Part shown: one piece after another, positions 1-9,542 of the stretch
Layout of the letters: every line of letters begins with the position of its first letter
Numbering within the stretch: the stretch's first letter is position 1
Source: Clostridia bacterium
GTDB taxonomy: Bacteria; Bacillota; Clostridia; Oscillospirales; Acutalibacteraceae
Assembly: GCA_017474045.1 (NCBI GenBank)
Contig: JAFUHX010000057.1
Location: 1-64,000, forward strand
Length of the DNA stretch: 64,000 bases
Direction: 5' to 3'
Translations under genes and position numbers: made by a program
The notes under the pieces: model-generated
What the model saw: the letters and a program-made list of their open reading frames with translations, nothing else
Databases searched by the model: none
Told to the model about the DNA's origin: nothing

Positions 1-221
1 CTGTAGATGTAGTCGAGACCATACTGGCCGTTTGGCATCTTGATGAACTCGAAGTCATGGTTATGGTATATCATTGTGATGCCGTTCTTCTTGCAGCACT
101 CGCCGATCTTGACCAGCTCACTGCACGAAATGATCACGCCGTTCTCGTCGATGACACCGATGATGCGATCGACCGCGTCTCTCATCTGATGAATGATTCC
201 CTGAAACAATCTATTGGACAT
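1..221 (-). CDS. Truncated gene: PucR/CdaR-like N-terminus joined to a sugar-isomerase-like segment
   Basis: Starts at the ATG at 221 behind a GGAGGG site and runs off the left edge (73 codons visible). Residues 1 to about 41 (MSNRLFQGIIHQMRDAV..., ending near KIGE) resemble the sugar-diacid-recognition N-terminus of clostridial PucR/CdaR-type regulators. From about residue 42 the frame continues as CCKKNGITMIYHNHDFEF..., which resembles the TIM-barrel sugar phosphate isomerase/epimerase family. I do not know these two as a natural fusion. The joint falls at a KIGE-like stretch that both families could plausibly contain. Either the contig end is chimeric or this is a real fusion. The segment is more GC-rich than the genes to its right. 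The ORF, its start and its promoter are clear; the function is not. Confidence 0.6.
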   Translation of the reverse strand, partial: MSNRLFQGIIHQMRDAVDRIIGVIDENGVIISCSELVKIGECCKKNGITMIYHNHDFEFIKMPNGQYGLDYIY

Positions 222-236
222 ATATAACCCTCCAAC

Positions 237-252
237 TTTAAACGTGTTTAAA
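237..252. promoter_or_regulatory. Palindromic operator candidate
   Basis: A perfect 7-bp inverted repeat, TTTAAAC-N2-GTTTAAA, lies between the -10 box and the ribosome site of the leftward gene at 1-221. A dimeric repressor bound here would block elongation. The regulator is not identifiable. Confidence 0.4.
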
Positions 253-290
253 ATCGCCGTTTATGTATTTTGACTATTGTCACTTTGCAT

Positions 291-319
291 ATTATACAGA
301 ATTTATCGGCATTTTGCAA
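291..319 (-). promoter_or_regulatory. Sigma-A promoter of the truncated left-edge gene
   Basis: On the minus strand, TTGCAA (319-314), a 17-base spacer, then TATAAT (296-291). Transcription would start near 285, giving a leader of about 60 nt that includes the palindrome at 237-252. The rest of 320-550 is AT-rich and shows nothing else. Confidence 0.6.
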
Positions 320-552
320 TATAAATCACTAAAATTTTTATTTATTTTTTCAAGCGTGTCAATTTTATTTCTAATTTTCTTATAAAATTTGGCATTTTTC
401 CCTTATTTTTTAGCTTTTTTGATCTTAAAAGTTCTTTGTTAAAAATGACAATAAATTTTTCGTTTTTTTAAAATTTAAACGAAAATTTAATTTTAAAAAA
501 TTTCTATGTACAATTTGACTAATGTTCCGGCTAAATCAAAGCTTTTGTTAAG

Positions 553-581
553 TTGACAGTTTTCTTTTTAAGTGATATCAT
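553..581 (+). promoter_or_regulatory. Sigma-A promoter of the DUF2079 gene
   Basis: TTGACA at 553-558, a 17-base spacer, TATCAT at 576-581. It lies 98 bases ahead of the chosen ATG at 679. Confidence 0.6.
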
Positions 582-678
582 TTATTGAAATAAAAGCTTA
601 ACATATATGAAACCTTTTTTTAATTTTCTAAAATTAAAATTGATTCATATTTTTTATATTCGCAAAAGGAGCATTTTG

Positions 679-2451
679 ATGACAGCTAAAGAAAAACTAA
701 GTGAACTTTTTCAGGTAATTATTTCAGCCTTTGCTTCAGGCTGGCTGGTTGCCGTTGGTATTTTAATTAATTTTACAGCCGGCGCCGGTGTTGAATTAAG
801 CTTTTCGAGCTTTGTGAATCTACCTTTTTTCATTGCTATGGTTGTCGGTTTTTCAATCATCTTCTTATTGCTTTATTCTTATTTTGATTCAGAAATCGTT
901 AAGGGCTTTTCTTTTCTTTGTGCTTTGTGTTTTTTCTGTTTTTCTCTTGCCGCCAAGGTTGGAAAAACAGAAGTCTATATTGTTTTATTCATTGTTATAA
1001 TGATTTCTCTTTATTGCTTTGACAACAAATATAAGCCAACACATCTGAACAAGGATGTTTCTGACAAAATCCAATGGTCTTTGATTGTTGCTTTTGCACT
1101 TCTTGCTTTCGGCTGTGTTCTTGCCATTTCTGTTCTGAGATACACAACATATTCTTCGCCAAACTATGATTTCGGAATTTTCTGCAATATGTTTTATAAC
1201 ATGAAAAAAAGCGGAATGGCGGTTACGACCTGCGAGAGAGACAAGCTGCTTTCTCATTTTGCCGTTCATATTTCTCCCGTTTTTTACCTCATTTTGCCGG
1301 TATATTGGATTTTTCCGTCTCCCATTACCTTGGCAGTTGTTCAGCCCATTGTGGTTTTCAGCGCTGTTATTCCATTCTTTCTTCTTGCAAAGCATCTGAA
1401 ACTTTCAAAGAATGCAGTTATGTTTATAACAATCGCTTTTTCAGTTTATGCACCACTTTCGACGGGATGTTTTTATGACCTTCACGAAAACTGTTTCCTC
1501 GTTCCCTTTCTTATGTGGATGTTCTATTTCTTTGAAAAAGACAATAAGCTTTTTATGTTTGTTTCTGCTGCGCTCGTTCTTTCAGTTAAAGAAGACGCTT
1601 TTGTTTATATTGTTTTTTTCGCCATTTATACTTTGGTTGCAAGAAAAAAATATCTCACCGGTTCAGTTTTGTTGGTTTCGGCAGTCGCATATTTTGGAAT
1701 CTGCTGTTTGATTTTAACAACGTTCGGCACAGGAATTATGGAATCAAGATATTCAAATCTTGCAGACGGCGGAAGTCTGATTGATGCGGCAAAAACTATT
1801 ATCGTCAATCCCGGATATGCCATTGGCGAAGTTCTCGTTACAAAAGACAACGACATAAGAAAATTCCTTTATATTGCTGAAATTTTCTGTCCGCTTGTTT
1901 TTCTTCCCTTTATGTCGAAGGACTTTAAACGATATATTCTTATCCTTCCGATCTTTATTAATCTCTTAACTAAATATCCCTATCAGTATGACATAACCTT
2001 CCAATATACCTTTGGTATTTCTGTTTTTCTTTCATATTTTTCTCTTCTCAACCTTGCTGATATTGAAAAAGAAAAACAAACAAAGCTCTCTTTTGCTTCG
2101 GTCATAGCTTCAATGATGTTGTTTATCATGATCGTTTTGCCGAAAACTGCTGCATACTATGATAAACAGCAGTTTAACAGCGAAACATACGACGAAATTA
2201 CTCAGGCTCTTGAGATAATTCCTGAAAACGCAAGTGTTACGGCAACAACCTATTATCTTCCCCACCTTGCCAGCCGAGATGTTATTTATGAAGATGAATA
2301 TCATGACACTCCCAGCACTCAATATTTTGTTCTTGACACCAGCAGAGCTGTTGCCGCGGGAAGAAATGAAAAATATCTTGCAGCAGGCTATCAGTTGATT
2401 TACAGCAAAGAAGGAATAATTGAAATTTATTATAATCCGGATATGCCATAG
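679..2451 (+). CDS. DUF2079 family polytopic membrane protein
   Basis: 590 aa from the ATG at 679, chosen because AAAGGAG sits 8 bases upstream; the in-frame ATG at 607 has no ribosome site. About a dozen hydrophobic segments are visible. The DUF2079 core is recognisable: a DFGIFCNMFY stretch after the first helices, a HFAVHISPVFYLILPVYW segment, then FYDLHEN. DUF2079 proteins have a GT-C-like fold and are thought to be lipid-linked-sugar glycosyltransferases or related integral membrane proteins; no activity is established. The soluble C-terminal tail is about 90 residues. It stands alone between its own promoter and terminator. Confidence 0.8.
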   Translation: MTAKEKLSELFQVIISAFASGWLVAVGILINFTAGAGVELSFSSFVNLPFFIAMVVGFSIIFLLLYSYFDSEIVKGFSFLCALCFFCFSLAAKVGKTEVYIVLFIVIMISLYCFDNKYKPTHLNKDVSDKIQWSLIVAFALLAFGCVLAISVLRYTTYSSPNYDFGIFCNMFYNMKKSGMAVTTCERDKLLSHFAVHISPVFYLILPVYWIFPSPITLAVVQPIVVFSAVIPFFLLAKHLKLSKNAVMFITIAFSVYAPLSTGCFYDLHENCFLVPFLMWMFYFFEKDNKLFMFVSAALVLSVKEDAFVYIVFFAIYTLVARKKYLTGSVLLVSAVAYFGICCLILTTFGTGIMESRYSNLADGGSLIDAAKTIIVNPGYAIGEVLVTKDNDIRKFLYIAEIFCPLVFLPFMSKDFKRYILILPIFINLLTKYPYQYDITFQYTFGISVFLSYFSLLNLADIEKEKQTKLSFASVIASMMLFIMIVLPKTAAYYDKQQFNSETYDEITQALEIIPENASVTATTYYLPHLASRDVIYEDEYHDTPSTQYFVLDTSRAVAAGRNEKYLAAGYQLIYSKEGIIEIYYNPDMP

Positions 2452-2469
2452 ACTTATTTCTTAAATTAA

Positions 2470-2504
2470 AAAAGAAGTGTTGTTTTTTAACACTTCTTTT
2501 TGTT
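2470..2504 (+). terminator. Intrinsic terminator of the DUF2079 gene
   Basis: A 12-bp perfect stem (2470-2481 with 2489-2500), followed by T-rich sequence. Confidence 0.8.
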
Positions 2505-2572
2505 TTTCTATGGTATTGAAAGGGATTTTGTGGTAAAATATTAAGGATAATTTTAAAACAGGAGGCAACACA

Positions 2573-3841
2573 ATGGAAATGAAACAAATTTGCAAAGGAG
2601 TTAAGCTTTGCACTCATCAGACAGATAAATTTAAAACAGCAAGACTCTCTTTTTCTTTTATTACTTCATTAGGTAGGCACACCTCTGCCAATTCTCTGGT
2701 GGTGCATCTTCTCTCAGCAACCAATTCAAAATATAAAACAATTTCTGAAATGAACAGAAAGCTCGCCTCACTCTATGGTGCAACTTTAAGCTGTAATGTT
2801 TCAAAATGCGGCGATATGCAGGTTCTGTCTTTGATTTTAACGGCTATTGATGACAGATTTACTTTTGAAAACGAACGCATCTGCAAAGATTGCGTTGAGC
2901 TTTTGTGTGAATGTGTTTTTCGTCCCAATGTTTCTCCCGATGGCTTTTTTGCTGAAGATGTTAACAGAGAAAAACGCCTTCTGATTGAGAAAATTGAGGC
3001 CGAAAAGGACGACAAAAGAGCCTATGCCTTTAGCCGCCTTATTGAAGAAATGTGTAGCGAAGAGGCTTACGGATTAAACAAATTCGGAAAAATTGAAGAG
3101 ATTGAAAAGCTTACCGAAAAAGAACTTTTCACAAGATGGATGAGGCTTATTGTTAATTCACCTGTTCAGATCAACTATGTTGGAAGTGCTGACCCTCAGA
3201 TTATTGAAGAAGCCGTTCTTCCCTATTTTGTTTCACTTCAAAGAAAAGATATTCTCGTTGTTAAAACTGATTTTATCACAAGCGCTCATGAGGAAAACAC
3301 AATCCGCGAAAAGCAAAACGTTAAACAAGGCAAGCTTGTTATCGGCTGGCGCGCAGGGATGACCTATGACCGCGATAATTTCCCTGCTCTTAAGCTGATG
3401 AACATGCTTTTCGGCGGCGGAACTTTTTCAAAGCTTTTCACTAATGTCAGAGAAAAAATGAGCCTTTGCTACTATTGCTCTTCTCAGCTCATTGCTTCAA
3501 AAGGACTTCTTGTTGTTCAAAGCGGCGTTGAAACAGAAAACACAGAAAAAGCCCTCATCGCAATTAAAAATGAGCTTGAAGAAATTAAGAAGGGGAATTT
3601 TTCTCAGGAAACACTCAGAAACGCTAAATTAAGCTATTGCGACACCCTTAAAAGTATTTATGACAACAGCGGTGCTATTGATTCCTGGATGCTTTCTTAT
3701 AGTGTTGACAGTGTATATTATTCGCCCGAAAAGCTTTGCGAGCTTATTAACGCTGTTTCTAAAGAAGAAATTATTGTTGCTGCAAGCTTGATTACCTTAG
3801 ACACAGTTTATATCCTTGAAGGCGAAAAGGAGGAAGAATAA
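2573..3841 (+). CDS. ymfF: M16 metallopeptidase-like protein, non-catalytic partner (YmfF family)
   Basis: 422 aa; ATG preceded by AGGAGG at 2560-2565. The protein has the two-lobe M16 (insulinase/processing peptidase) layout but no HxxEH zinc motif: the matching N-terminal region reads VVHLLSATNSKYK. It is therefore the inactive member of an M16 pair. The gene two bases downstream encodes the partner with an intact motif. This is the YmfF/YmfH arrangement of Firmicutes, whose members are named as associated with EF-P 5-aminopentanol modification; that link is family naming, not something shown here. A weak TTGAAA-N17-TATTAA promoter may lie at 2516-2544. Confidence 0.82.
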   Translation: MEMKQICKGVKLCTHQTDKFKTARLSFSFITSLGRHTSANSLVVHLLSATNSKYKTISEMNRKLASLYGATLSCNVSKCGDMQVLSLILTAIDDRFTFENERICKDCVELLCECVFRPNVSPDGFFAEDVNREKRLLIEKIEAEKDDKRAYAFSRLIEEMCSEEAYGLNKFGKIEEIEKLTEKELFTRWMRLIVNSPVQINYVGSADPQIIEEAVLPYFVSLQRKDILVVKTDFITSAHEENTIREKQNVKQGKLVIGWRAGMTYDRDNFPALKLMNMLFGGGTFSKLFTNVREKMSLCYYCSSQLIASKGLLVVQSGVETENTEKALIAIKNELEEIKKGNFSQETLRNAKLSYCDTLKSIYDNSGAIDSWMLSYSVDSVYYSPEKLCELINAVSKEEIIVAASLITLDTVYILEGEKEEE

Positions 3842-3843
3842 TT

Positions 3844-5112
3844 ATGGAAAAAAAGATTATAAAAAACGACCTTCTTGCAGAAGAGTATTATGAATTCGAC
3901 CACTCAAGCGGACTTAAAATTTTTGTCATGCCGAAAAAAGACTATGAGGGCGCTTTTGCAATGTTTGGAACTAAATATGGTTCTGTTGACACCTGCTTCA
4001 AAAGAAAAGGAGACTCTGATTTCACAAAGGTTCCCGAAGGAATTGCCCACTTTCTTGAACACAAGCTTTTTGAAAGCGAAGATTTAGATGCTTTTGCCCG
4101 TTTTGAAAAAACCGGTGCCAGCGCAAATGCCTTCACTTCTTTTGACAGAACCTGCTATATTTTTCAATGCAGTGATAATTTTGATCAATCACTTGAAATT
4201 CTTCTGGACTTTGTCAAGGCTCCCTATTTTACTCAGGAAACTGTTGATAAAGAGCAAGGCATTATCGGCCAGGAAATCAAAATGTATCAGGACAGTCCGG
4301 ATTGGCAGGTTATATTTAATCTTCTTCGCTGTATTTATCAAAACAATCCCGTAAGGATTGATATTGCAGGCACAGTTGAATCCATTGCTGAAATCAACGC
4401 CGAGCTACTTTACAGCTGTTATAACACCTTCTATAACAATTCAAACATGGCTCTTGCTGTAGTGGGAAATGTTACTGCCGAGCAGGTCATTGCTGTTGCA
4501 GACAAGGTTTTGAAAAAAGAAGAAAAGGTTGAAATTGAGCAAATTGTTCCGGAGGAGCCTGAAAACCTTTTCAGCTCTTATTATGAAGAAAAAATGGAAG
4601 TTGACATTCCCAAATTTGCTATCGGCTTTAAAGAAAAAATGTTGGGCAACGTCAGAACACCGAAAGAAATCGCCTGCACAAACATTCTTCTTGATCTTGT
4701 TGCCGGAAAGGTCTCTCCACTTTATGAAGAGATGCTTTCAGGGGGACTTATAAACAAATATTTCGGCTATGAATATTTTGAAGGAAGAGGCTTCAGCGTT
4801 CCCATGTATTCAGGTGAAAGCTCAGAGCCTGAAAAGGTCAAAGAAAAAATTCTTGAAAGAATTGCACTTCTTAAAGAAAACGGTATTTCTGAGACAGACT
4901 TTGAAGTTTCAAGAAAAAGACTATATGGCCTTCAGATCAGAGCATTTAACGATGTTGATGATCTCGCCGGAAACATTGTTGAAAGCTATTTCAGAAACAG
5001 CAATCTTTTCAGCTCAATTGAAGCTTATCGCGAAATCAGCAAAGACGATGTTGAAAAAATTCTCAGACAAAACTTCAGCGAAGAGCTTGTTGCTCTTTCG
5101 GTTATAAAATAA
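3844..5112 (+). CDS. ymfH: M16 family zinc metallopeptidase (YmfH family)
   Basis: 422 aa, starting 2 bases after ymfF; its AAGGAGG lies inside the ymfF 3' end, so the two are translationally linked. The inverted zinc motif HFLEH is at residues 69-73, with the downstream acidic ligands in EQGIIGQE (E137 and E144), spaced as in mitochondrial processing peptidase beta. It is the catalytic half of a presumed YmfF-YmfH heterodimer. No signal peptide, so it is cytoplasmic. The substrate is unknown; the family name ties it to EF-P modification. Confidence 0.85.
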   Translation: MEKKIIKNDLLAEEYYEFDHSSGLKIFVMPKKDYEGAFAMFGTKYGSVDTCFKRKGDSDFTKVPEGIAHFLEHKLFESEDLDAFARFEKTGASANAFTSFDRTCYIFQCSDNFDQSLEILLDFVKAPYFTQETVDKEQGIIGQEIKMYQDSPDWQVIFNLLRCIYQNNPVRIDIAGTVESIAEINAELLYSCYNTFYNNSNMALAVVGNVTAEQVIAVADKVLKKEEKVEIEQIVPEEPENLFSSYYEEKMEVDIPKFAIGFKEKMLGNVRTPKEIACTNILLDLVAGKVSPLYEEMLSGGLINKYFGYEYFEGRGFSVPMYSGESSEPEKVKEKILERIALLKENGISETDFEVSRKRLYGLQIRAFNDVDDLAGNIVESYFRNSNLFSSIEAYREISKDDVEKILRQNFSEELVALSVIK

Positions 5113-5131
5113 AAAAACAGGAGATTAAATT

Positions 5132-7291
5132 ATGGCAAAAGCATTGGTACTTGCTGAAAAGCCTTCGGTTGCCCGCGATATTGCTCGGGTTTTAGGCGCA
5201 AAGAAAAACTGCGGCAGCTATATTGAAGGCGAAAAATATGTTATAACATGGGCTCTTGGCCATCTGGTTACCCTGGCTGACCCTGAAGCCTATGACGATA
5301 AATACAAACGTTGGGAAATGGAAACACTTCCCATGCTTCCCGACAAAATGAAGCTTGTTGTTATCAAACAGACATCAAAGCAATATAAATCTGTTTCATC
5401 GCTTCTTTCAAGAACTGATATTGATAAAATTATTATTGCAACTGATGCCGGACGTGAGGGCGAGCTTGTTGCAAGATGGATTTTGATGAAAGCACGCTGC
5501 AAAAAGCCCGCATTCAGACTTTGGATTTCTTCTCAGACTGACAAAGCTATCAAAGAAGGCTTTTCTAATCTTAAGCCTTCGAAAGACTATGACAATCTCT
5601 ATTTTTCAGCTCAGGCAAGAGCTGAAGCAGATTGGCTTGTGGGACTTAATGTTACCAGGGCGCTGACCTGCAAACACAACGCTCAGCTTTCAGCCGGAAG
5701 AGTTCAGACCCCGACTCTTGCCATGATTGTTGCCAGAGAAGAAGAAATTCAAAATTTCAAAGTAAGCGAATATTATACTCTTCAGGCTGTTTTCAAAACC
5801 TTCAACGCCACTTTCAGAGACTCAAAAAACAACACACGTTTTTCAAACAGAGAGTTTGTTGAAAAAATTGCATCGGAAATCAAGGGTAAAAACGCCGTTG
5901 TTTCAAAAATTGAAAAAACAGCTAAAAAGACTCCTCCCCCCGCTGCTTATGATCTGACAGAGCTTCAGAGGGACGCTAACAAAAAGTTTGGCTACAGCGC
6001 AAAACAGACACTTTCACTTATGCAATCTCTTTATGAAAGACATAAGGTTCTGACATATCCCCGAACGGATTCGCGCTACATTACTGACGACATTGTTGCA
6101 ACTATCCCCGAAAGATTGCGAAGCATTGCCCAAGGTCCTTATCAAAAAGCGGCAATGACACTTTACAGAAAGCCGCTTAACACAAAATATATTGTTAACA
6201 ATTCAAAGGTTACTGATCACCACGCAATTATTCCCACTGAACAAGCAGCAAACTTTTCAAAGTTCACCTTTGAAGAAAGAAATATTTATGACCTGGTTGT
6301 CAAACGCTTTATTGCCGTTCTCTCAGAGCCTTTTGAATATGACGAAGTAAAGCTGACACTTGATATCGGAGGCCATAGCTTTTATGCAAAAGGAAAGGTT
6401 GTTAAAAGCGCAGGCTGGAAGGAAATCTATGGAATTGTTTCAGACGACGAAGATGAAGAGCTTGAAAACAAATCGCAACAGCTTCCGGAATTAAAGCAAG
6501 GAGCCTCCCTTCCTGTTTTAAACCTTAAAATTGCAACAGGCAAAACAAAGCCGCCTGCCAGATATACAGAGGCGACCCTTCTTTCAGCCATGGAAAATCC
6601 ATCTAAGCAAATTACCGACAAGGCTCTTAAGGCTATTATTGAAACAACAAGCGGACTCGGAACTCCGGCAACCAGAGCAGATATTATCGAAAAGCTTTTC
6701 TCTAATTTTTCTATTGAGAGAGTCGGAAAGGAAATTCATCCGACAGCAAAAGGAAAACAGCTTATCAAAATTGTTCCTGCTGACCTTAAATCTGCTGAGC
6801 TTACGGCAAAATGGGAGCAACAGCTTCAAGATATAAGCCGAGGCAAAGCCGATATGAAAAAATTCATTGTTGAAATGAGAAAATATTCATCCTCTTTGGT
6901 TTCTATGGTGAGGGCAAGTAATGAGAGCTATGTCCACGATAACCTTACAAGAGAAAAATGCCCTGACTGCGGAAAATATCTTCTTGAAGTCAATGGGAAA
7001 AAGGGAAAAATGCTGGTCTGTCAGGATAGAGAATGCGGCTATCGCAAAGGATTGACTCAGGTTACCAACGCACGCTGTCCGAATTGCCACAAAAAAATGG
7101 AGCTTCGAGGTGAAGGAGAGAAAAAAGGCTTTTTCTGCACTTGCGGCTATCGTGAAAGACTTTCTGACTTCAACAAACGCCATGAAAGCGACGGAGCCGG
7201 AAAATATGACGTTAAAAAATACATGGAAAAGCAGAAAAAAGACGACAGCGCAAATAATCCTTTTGCTGATTTGTTGAAGGGCTGGAAATAA
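5132..7291 (+). CDS. topB: DNA topoisomerase III
   Basis: 719 aa, type IA topoisomerase; ATG behind AGGAG. The Toprim domain is at the N-terminus (E9 in AEKPS; TDAGREGE at 104-111). The SAGRVQTPTLA motif follows at about 187, and the catalytic tyrosine is Y309 in LTYPRTDSRY. The C-terminus carries two Cys-rich zinc-ribbon-like modules: CPDCG with a later CQDREC, then CPNCH with CTCG. It relaxes negative supercoils and decatenates DNA by transient single-strand breaks. Length and all motifs fit the Firmicutes TopB family. It probably shares the ymfF-ymfH transcript, since the gap is only 19 bases. Confidence 0.95.
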   Translation: MAKALVLAEKPSVARDIARVLGAKKNCGSYIEGEKYVITWALGHLVTLADPEAYDDKYKRWEMETLPMLPDKMKLVVIKQTSKQYKSVSSLLSRTDIDKIIIATDAGREGELVARWILMKARCKKPAFRLWISSQTDKAIKEGFSNLKPSKDYDNLYFSAQARAEADWLVGLNVTRALTCKHNAQLSAGRVQTPTLAMIVAREEEIQNFKVSEYYTLQAVFKTFNATFRDSKNNTRFSNREFVEKIASEIKGKNAVVSKIEKTAKKTPPPAAYDLTELQRDANKKFGYSAKQTLSLMQSLYERHKVLTYPRTDSRYITDDIVATIPERLRSIAQGPYQKAAMTLYRKPLNTKYIVNNSKVTDHHAIIPTEQAANFSKFTFEERNIYDLVVKRFIAVLSEPFEYDEVKLTLDIGGHSFYAKGKVVKSAGWKEIYGIVSDDEDEELENKSQQLPELKQGASLPVLNLKIATGKTKPPARYTEATLLSAMENPSKQITDKALKAIIETTSGLGTPATRADIIEKLFSNFSIERVGKEIHPTAKGKQLIKIVPADLKSAELTAKWEQQLQDISRGKADMKKFIVEMRKYSSSLVSMVRASNESYVHDNLTREKCPDCGKYLLEVNGKKGKMLVCQDRECGYRKGLTQVTNARCPNCHKKMELRGEGEKKGFFCTCGYRERLSDFNKRHESDGAGKYDVKKYMEKQKKDDSANNPFADLLKGWK

Positions 7292-7372
7292 GATTTTTTA
7301 TTTAAACAGATACACATAGCTGATATATATAAATATGACATAAACTTATTCATATTTTTTATGGCTAAACAC

Positions 7373-7401
7373 TTGAAAAATTGACAAAATTATTATAAAA
7401 T
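7373..7401 (+). promoter_or_regulatory. Promoter of the pgk gene cluster
   Basis: TTGAAA (7373-7378), a 17-base spacer, TAAAAT (7396-7401), 52 bases upstream of pgk. A TTGACA at 7381 has no -10 box at proper spacing. Confidence 0.55.
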
Positions 7402-7452
7402 GTTTGTTGTTATTTTTGCAAATAAATAAATTTTTCGAAAGGACGATTTAAA

Positions 7453-8646
7453 ATGAACGTACTTAACAAAAAATCTGTTGAAGATATCGACGTAAAAGGC
7501 AAAAAGGTTCTTGTTCGTTGCGACTTCAACGTAAAAATGGAAGACGGTGTTATTACCAGCGACAAGAGAATTGTTGCTTCTCTTCCCACAATCAAATATC
7601 TTCTTGACAACGGCGCGAAGCTTATTCTTTGTTCACACCTCGGAAGACCCAAGGGTGAATTCAAGCCCGAATTTTCTCTCGCTCCCGTTGCTGTAAGACT
7701 CGGTGAGCTTCTCGGTATTGAAGTTAAAATGGCTAAAGACGTTGTTGGCGAAAGCGCTCAGGCTCTCGCTGCCGACCTCAAAGAAGGAGAAGTTCTTCTT
7801 CTTGAAAACGTTCGTTTCCACGCTGAAGAAACTAAGAACGACCCTGAATTCTCAAAAGCACTTGCTTCACTTGCAGAAATCTATGTTAACGACGCTTTCG
7901 GCTCAGCTCACAGAGCTCACAGCTCAACAACAGGCGTAGCTGACTATCTTCCCGCTGTTGGCGGATATCTCATCCGTAAAGAGCTTGAATACATCGGCGG
8001 AGCTCTTGAAAATCCCAAGAGACCTCTTGTTGCTATTCTCGGCGGTGCTAAGGTTTCAGACAAAATCGGCGTAATTACAAACCTCATGGACAAGGTTGAC
8101 ACACTCATCGTTGGCGGCGGTATGGCATACACATTCTTTGCTGCTCAGGGACACACAGTCGGCACTTCAATCTGTGAAGAAGACAAGATTGATCTTGCAA
8201 GAGAAATGATGGAAACAGCTAAAGCCAAGGGCGTTAACTTCCTCATTCCCGTTGACAACAGAATCGGCCTTGAATATAAGCCTGACACAGAAAACAAGAT
8301 TGTTGATTCAGACGACATTCCTGACGGCTGGATGGGTCTTGATATCGGCCCCAAAACCGAAAAGCTTTTCTCAGACGCAATCCGCGGCGCCGGAACTGTT
8401 ATTTGGAACGGACCTATGGGCGTTTCTGAATGGGCAAACTTTGCAAGCGGAACCATCGCTGTTGCAACTGCTGTTGCAGAAAGCGGTTCAATTTCCATCA
8501 TCGGCGGCGGCGACTCAGCAGCTGCAGTTCAGAAGCTTGGCTTCGCTGACAAAATGAGCCACATCTCAACCGGCGGCGGCGCTTCACTTGAATTCCTTGA
8601 AGGAAAAGACCTTCCCGGCGTTGTTGCTCTTAACGATAAAGACTGA
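7453..8646 (+). CDS. pgk: Phosphoglycerate kinase
   Basis: 397 aa; AAAGGA upstream of the ATG. It transfers the acyl phosphate of 1,3-bisphosphoglycerate to ADP in glycolysis. Landmarks: [11 protein letters not shown] at the N-terminus, the substrate-binding SHLGRPKGE stretch, [20 protein letters not shown] in the hinge, and the C-terminal nucleotide-binding [11 protein letters not shown] and [13 protein letters not shown]. It is full length. It heads a lower-glycolysis cluster with tpiA and gpmI; gap and eno are not in this window. Codon use is strongly biased, as expected for an abundant enzyme. Confidence 0.97.
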   Translation: MNVLNKKSVEDIDVKGKKVLVRCDFNVKMEDGVITSDKRIVASLPTIKYLLDNGAKLILCSHLGRPKGEFKPEFSLAPVAVRLGELLGIEVKMAKDVVGESAQALAADLKEGEVLLLENVRFHAEETKNDPEFSKALASLAEIYVNDAFGSAHRAHSSTTGVADYLPAVGGYLIRKELEYIGGALENPKRPLVAILGGAKVSDKIGVITNLMDKVDTLIVGGGMAYTFFAAQGHTVGTSICEEDKIDLAREMMETAKAKGVNFLIPVDNRIGLEYKPDTENKIVDSDDIPDGWMGLDIGPKTEKLFSDAIRGAGTVIWNGPMGVSEWANFASGTIAVATAVAESGSISIIGGGDSAAAVQKLGFADKMSHISTGGGASLEFLEGKDLPGVVALNDKD

Positions 8647-8653
8647 TAAAAAA

Positions 8654-8687
8654 TTCATACCCACCCTACTTCAACGGTGGGTATGAA
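8654..8687 (+). other. Perfect 12-bp hairpin between pgk and tpiA
   Basis: Stem 8654-8665 with 8676-8687, 10-base loop, no U-run after it. It begins 7 bases after the pgk stop and sits ahead of the tpiA ribosome site. Without a U-run it is a better candidate for an mRNA-stability or processing element than for a terminator. It also covers the alternative in-frame ATG at 8677, which argues against that start. Confidence 0.6.
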
Positions 8688-8721
8688 AAATATAAAATTT
8701 TATTTTAAGGAGATTTTAAAA

Positions 8722-9489
8722 ATGAATAAAGCAACTCGTAAAGCAGTTATTGCAGGTAACTGGAAAATGAATAACACCCCTGCTCAAACAACAGCTCTTA
8801 TTAACGAAATGAAACCTCTTGTTGCTGACGCAGATTGCGAAGTTGTTCTTTGCGTTCCTTTTGTTGACATTGCAGCAGCAGTTGAAGCAGCAGCCGGCTC
8901 AAACATCAAAATCGGCGCTGAAAACGTTCACTTCAAAGACAGCGGTGCTTTCACAGGAGAAGTTTCAGCCGATATGCTTAAAGAATGCGGCGTTGAATAT
9001 GTAGTTATCGGCCACAGCGAAAGAAGACAGTACTTCGGCGAAACAGACCAGACTGTTAACCTTCGCACTCTTAAGGCTCTTGAAAAAGGACTTAAACCCA
9101 TTGTTTGTGTTGGTGAAACTCTTGAACAGAGAGAACTCGGCTACACAGAAACTCTTCTTAAATATCAGACCAAAATGGCTCTTACAAACGTTACTGCTGA
9201 CCAGCTTAAAGATGTTGTTATTGCTTATGAACCTGTTTGGGCTATCGGAACAGGTGTTACAGCAACTGCTGATCAGGCAGACGAAGGAAACGGTTTTGTT
9301 CGCGCTGCTGTTGCTGAAGCATACGGCGCAGAAGCAGCTGAAGCTGTTACAGTTCAGTACGGCGGTTCTATGAACGCTAAGAACGCAGATGAGCTCGTTG
9401 CTAAGGTTAACGTTGACGGCGGTCTTATTGGCGGTGCTTCTCTTAAAGCAGCTGATTTCGCAGCAATTGTTAAAGCAGCAAGCAAATAA
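8722..9489 (+). CDS. tpiA: Triosephosphate isomerase
   Basis: 255 aa from the ATG at 8722, which has AAGGAG at 8707-8712; an ATG 45 bases earlier lies inside a hairpin and has no ribosome site. It interconverts dihydroxyacetone phosphate and glyceraldehyde 3-phosphate. N-terminal AGNWKMN supplies the catalytic Asn/Lys, VIGHSERR the electrophilic His, and YEPVWAIGTG the catalytic Glu and flexible loop; YGGS and the C-terminal GGLIGGASL bind phosphate. Second gene of the glycolytic cluster. Confidence 0.97.
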   Translation: MNKATRKAVIAGNWKMNNTPAQTTALINEMKPLVADADCEVVLCVPFVDIAAAVEAAAGSNIKIGAENVHFKDSGAFTGEVSADMLKECGVEYVVIGHSERRQYFGETDQTVNLRTLKALEKGLKPIVCVGETLEQRELGYTETLLKYQTKMALTNVTADQLKDVVIAYEPVWAIGTGVTATADQADEGNGFVRAAVAEAYGAEAAEAVTVQYGGSMNAKNADELVAKVNVDGGLIGGASLKAADFAAIVKAASK

Positions 9490-9496
9490 AAATTTT

Positions 9497-9524
9497 AAGC
9501 CTTGTCAAGTACAAGGCTTTTTTT
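9497..9524 (+). terminator. Terminator or attenuator between tpiA and gpmI
   Basis: A 9-bp perfect stem (9497-9505 with 9511-9519) followed by a run of T to 9524. It ends just ahead of the gpmI ribosome site, so it can lower gpmI expression relative to pgk-tpiA. Confidence 0.8.
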
Positions 9525-9542
9525 AAGAAAGGTTGTTAAGAA

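Noticed and set aside
607..678. Upstream in-frame ATG adding 24 codons to the DUF2079 protein
   Set aside because: No ribosome site ahead of it, while AAAGGAG sits correctly before the ATG at 679.
8145..8501. 118-codon frame opposite pgk
   Set aside because: Shadow frame produced by the codon bias of pgk.
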